Source: Cryobacterium sp. CG_9.6 (GTDB taxonomy: Bacteria > Actinomycetota > Actinomycetes > Actinomycetales > Microbacteriaceae). From it: a DNA stretch of 64,000 nucleotides. The notes beneath the pieces are model-generated. The model searched no databases. It saw nothing but the letters and a program-made list of their open reading frames with translations, and was not told the origin of the DNA. The stretch spans positions 682,001-746,000 of the forward strand of contig NZ_JARXUZ010000001.1 of the NCBI RefSeq assembly GCF_029893365.1. The letters are read 5' to 3'. The stretch's first letter is position 1. Each line of letters starts with the position of its first letter. Below, piece after piece: positions 61,917-64,000 of this stretch. Both the position numbers and the translations under genes were made by a program.

Positions 61917-63521
61917 CTACGGCCGCTTACCAACCGTTCTTTCACGGAAGTCCAAGCGTGACACGGATAAGTTGGTAGTGACTTTCGGTCGCGCACCGTA
62001 TACAGCCGTGGCGGTTGACGCGAGGATTGCGGTGTACAGGAGCACCCACACAATCCAGCCGAAAGGTGGCAACCATTGGGGGTTTGTGAACATATCGACC
62101 CAGAATTGGTCTGTCCGGAGTCCCGTGACGTATCGCCGGAGGGGCCAGATGAATGCCACGAGGTGGCCAAAAGTGGCAGCTGAAAGAACGACGACGAGCA
62201 CCCGATTGATCCGCGGTGGCCACGTACGCCCGAGGGAGCGGTCAAGAGACCTTCCCGCCGTGAGCATAAAAAGGAGGAACAGTGCCAAGTTGTATCGACC
62301 TTGCCAGATGTAGCCGCTCTCAGTGACGATGAGCGCCTGGAATAATGGCGGGAGCAACAGAAGGGCCAACGCAGCGAGCAGTGCGGCGGTAGCAGCGCGA
62401 CCACGGCTGAAGGCGAGAACACTGATGACAAGGCAACCGGTCAACGTCCCCCAGACCCACAGAACGACTCCAGGTGAAGGTGTATCTAACCACCCGAAGT
62501 AGCCGATCAGACCGGTCGTGTACTCGAAGGTCTTGTCCATCGTGACCTCGAAGCCTTGGCTGAAGGTAGCACCTGCTCCGCCGAATGGCGTCGTTGAGAG
62601 GGCATCAACGGTCGAGATCCACCAAAGGGCGTATCCCGTCGCGATGGCGATGACACCGGCACCGATCCAGGTGAGCGGCTGCCGAAGCACAGCGACAAAT
62701 CGGCCGAAACGATACGAAATTATGGCAAGAACTACTGCAGCGAGCAAGAATGCGAGGGATAGCCCGCGTGCATTTGCCAAGAGTGCTGCTGCAATTGTGA
62801 ACCAGACAGTCGTACTGACGGATTGGCGCGCTCGGCCACTTTGTTCCAGCAGAAGGGCAAGATTGGCAAATACCGCGCCGGAGGCAGCAATTTCAAGAGA
62901 ATTTGGATTCACGGAAGCGTTGAGGTAGAGCACCATCGGCGTGATCGCTACGCCAGCGGCAGCGATTGACCAGCGACGACTGCTGAGTCTAGACAGAGCT
63001 TGGAACATGCTGGCCAAGAGAAGACAACTCAGTGCTGCACTGATCATTCGCATGGTGTAAAAACCAAGTTTGCCGTCGAATACGAGTGAAGGTAATCCCG
63101 TGATCGCGTAGTACACGGGGTTGTAATAAGCGGCGCTTGTCGATACTGAGGTCGGGTTCGTCACGTCGACTAAGTTGATCGCCGCACAGCTGGGTGCAAC
63201 ATCGGCTTGAAAGGCAAAGCACGTTAACTCGTGGCTTAGCGCTACCCATTTGGGAACAACGACCTCGGGGAAAGGACTGTCTGAAGTGACGGTACCCGTG
63301 AGTTCACCACGGACGACAGCTGCGGCCTTGATGGCATGTGAGGGTTCATCTGGAACGCTCATGAGGGGCGAAGCGACAACCCAGCACCCACTGAGCGCTA
63401 GGAGCACCACAAATGCGAATAAGAAGACCCGCCACGATGCCGGGCCGCTGGCGGAAGGCTTGTTCAGGAGCAAGAGGCTACGCATCGAGAGCCCTCGGTC
63501 CGGCGAGTTGACACGAGACAT
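61917..63521 (-). CDS. DUF2142 membrane protein
   Basis: A 534-residue protein with about 11-12 hydrophobic segments. The loop after the first membrane helix, SPLMSVPDEPSHAIKAAAVVRGE near residue 50, is the DUF2142 hallmark, with an acidic pair in DEP like GT-C glycosyltransferases that use lipid-phosphate sugars outside the cell. An external modifying enzyme of surface glycans is the likely role; donor and acceptor are unknown. It is on the same strand as the GtrA gene upstream, 44 bases away, and the two are a usual donor-flippase/transferase pairing. Confidence 0.82.
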   Translation of the reverse strand: MSRVNSPDRGLSMRSLLLLNKPSASGPASWRVFLFAFVVLLALSGCWVVASPLMSVPDEPSHAIKAAAVVRGELTGTVTSDSPFPEVVVPKWVALSHELTCFAFQADVAPSCAAINLVDVTNPTSVSTSAAYYNPVYYAITGLPSLVFDGKLGFYTMRMISAALSCLLLASMFQALSRLSSRRWSIAAAGVAITPMVLYLNASVNPNSLEIAASGAVFANLALLLEQSGRARQSVSTTVWFTIAAALLANARGLSLAFLLAAVVLAIISYRFGRFVAVLRQPLTWIGAGVIAIATGYALWWISTVDALSTTPFGGAGATFSQGFEVTMDKTFEYTTGLIGYFGWLDTPSPGVVLWVWGTLTGCLVISVLAFSRGRAATAALLAALALLLLPPLFQALIVTESGYIWQGRYNLALFLLFMLTAGRSLDRSLGRTWPPRINRVLVVVLSAATFGHLVAFIWPLRRYVTGLRTDQFWVDMFTNPQWLPPFGWIVWVLLYTAILASTATAVYGARPKVTTNLSVSRLDFRERTVGKRP

Positions 63522-63565
63522 GCAGAGCCTTTCGAATGTTGAGCGTGTTTTCTAGAGGATTATCG

Positions 63566-64000
63566 TCAGGAAAGTCTGGGAGGGGCTACAGCATCAACGT
63601 CGCGGGTTCGCGCGAAAACCCAATAACGGAAAACAAAGTAGTTCCAAGCCGTTGTGACAATTGTTGCTGTGATCTTTCCGATCCCCCATCCCAAACCCGT
63701 TAGGTCTACGAGCCAGACGATGCCCACAGTGGCGAGTGTGTTGAAGGAGAGCAGGATCAGGTATTTGACAAGTGTGCGACCATGCCCTGCCCGCGATCCG
63801 AACGAGAAGGCGCGTTGGAGGGAGTAGTTGAATGCGAAAGTCAGGAGGAATGCTGATGCAGTCGCAAGCCACAATTTCCAACCCAATACCTGGTGGAAAA
63901 GCCCGAGTAACCCGATATCAATGAGAAAACTCAAAGCCCCGATTGTCAGATATCGGAAGGCGCTGTGGTGATAAAGGTCCACTAATCTTCGTCGAGTGAT
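63566..64000 (-). CDS. GtrA-family protein (start at or beyond the window end)
   Basis: At least 138 residues from the GTG at 63982, and the frame stays open through six more codons to the window end, so the true start may lie outside. Four transmembrane segments and GALSFLIDIGLLGLF, FAFNYSLQRAFSFG and NYFVFRYWVFA match the GtrA family, proposed to flip polyprenyl-phosphate sugars. It is distinct from the GtrA at 42126-42695. It would supply the donor to the adjacent DUF2142 protein. Confidence 0.85.
   Translation of the reverse strand: MTRRRLVDLYHHSAFRYLTIGALSFLIDIGLLGLFHQVLGWKLWLATASAFLLTFAFNYSLQRAFSFGSRAGHGRTLVKYLILLSFNTLATVGIVWLVDLTGLGWGIGKITATIVTTAWNYFVFRYWVFARTRDVDAVAPPRLS

Overview
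The window reads as a chromosomal segment of a high-GC actinobacterium, most likely a member of the Microbacteriaceae (Leifsonia/Cryobacterium-like; genus not determinable from sequence alone). Supporting signs are succinate dehydrogenase with split SdhC/SdhD anchors, an acyl-CoA carboxylase with an epsilon subunit, a mycobacterial-type LpdA without the redox disulfide, many probably leaderless genes behind a TAGNNT -10 box, and a very frequent GCGGATGCC word on both strands.

Layout. 1-3344: end of glpD, then glpF-glpK (glycerol uptake and phosphorylation), with a stack of palindromes in front of glpF. 3345-5131: island 1, a PD-(D/E)XK-like nuclease gene flanked by two hairpin repeats on each side. 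5132-8875: HAD phosphatase, trpS, exonuclease III and a YihY membrane protein on the minus strand. 9167-12643: sdhCDAB. 12756-15132: divergent GT4 glycosyltransferase and manC. 15298-22428: nucleoside uptake and salvage (BMP lipoprotein, ABC ATPase, two permeases, cdd, deoA). 22442-24400: island 2, a second DUF559-type nuclease gene beside a dense array of hairpin units. 24514-29439: add, an orphan PTS IIA/IIB pair, a phosphohexomutase with a long acidic N-terminus, and purine nucleoside phosphorylase. 29582-41515: lpdA, the acyl-CoA carboxylase genes (accA, accE, accD), maf, a TRAM-domain RNA methyltransferase, a two-component locus with two kinase-like proteins, a solo copy of the island 1 repeat, and birA. 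41537-45875: PH-domain protein, GtrA, purK, purE and an LCP-family ligase.

45975-64000 is a surface polysaccharide locus: dTDP-L-rhamnose synthesis (rmlD, rmlB, rmlC, rmlA), several glycosyltransferases including a WsaF-like one, a pyruvyltransferase, a sugar epimerase, an ABC-2 exporter with a Wzt-type glycan-binding domain, a lipoprotein, a secreted 758-residue protein with about nine internal repeats, a DUF2142 membrane protein and a GtrA. From about 50.6 kb the DNA is visibly less GC-rich than before, which fits an exchanged strain-variable cluster.

The most unusual structure is the repeated plan of islands 1 and 2. Two unrelated-looking insertions in metabolic gene neighbourhoods each hold one PD-(D/E)XK-fold gene enclosed by its own family of palindromic repeats, and one repeat family has a dispersed solo copy at 40.5 kb. 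This resembles in outline the REP/RAYT relationship but with a different enzyme class, and is offered as the candidate undescribed system. No tRNA, rRNA, CRISPR array or IS transposase was seen.
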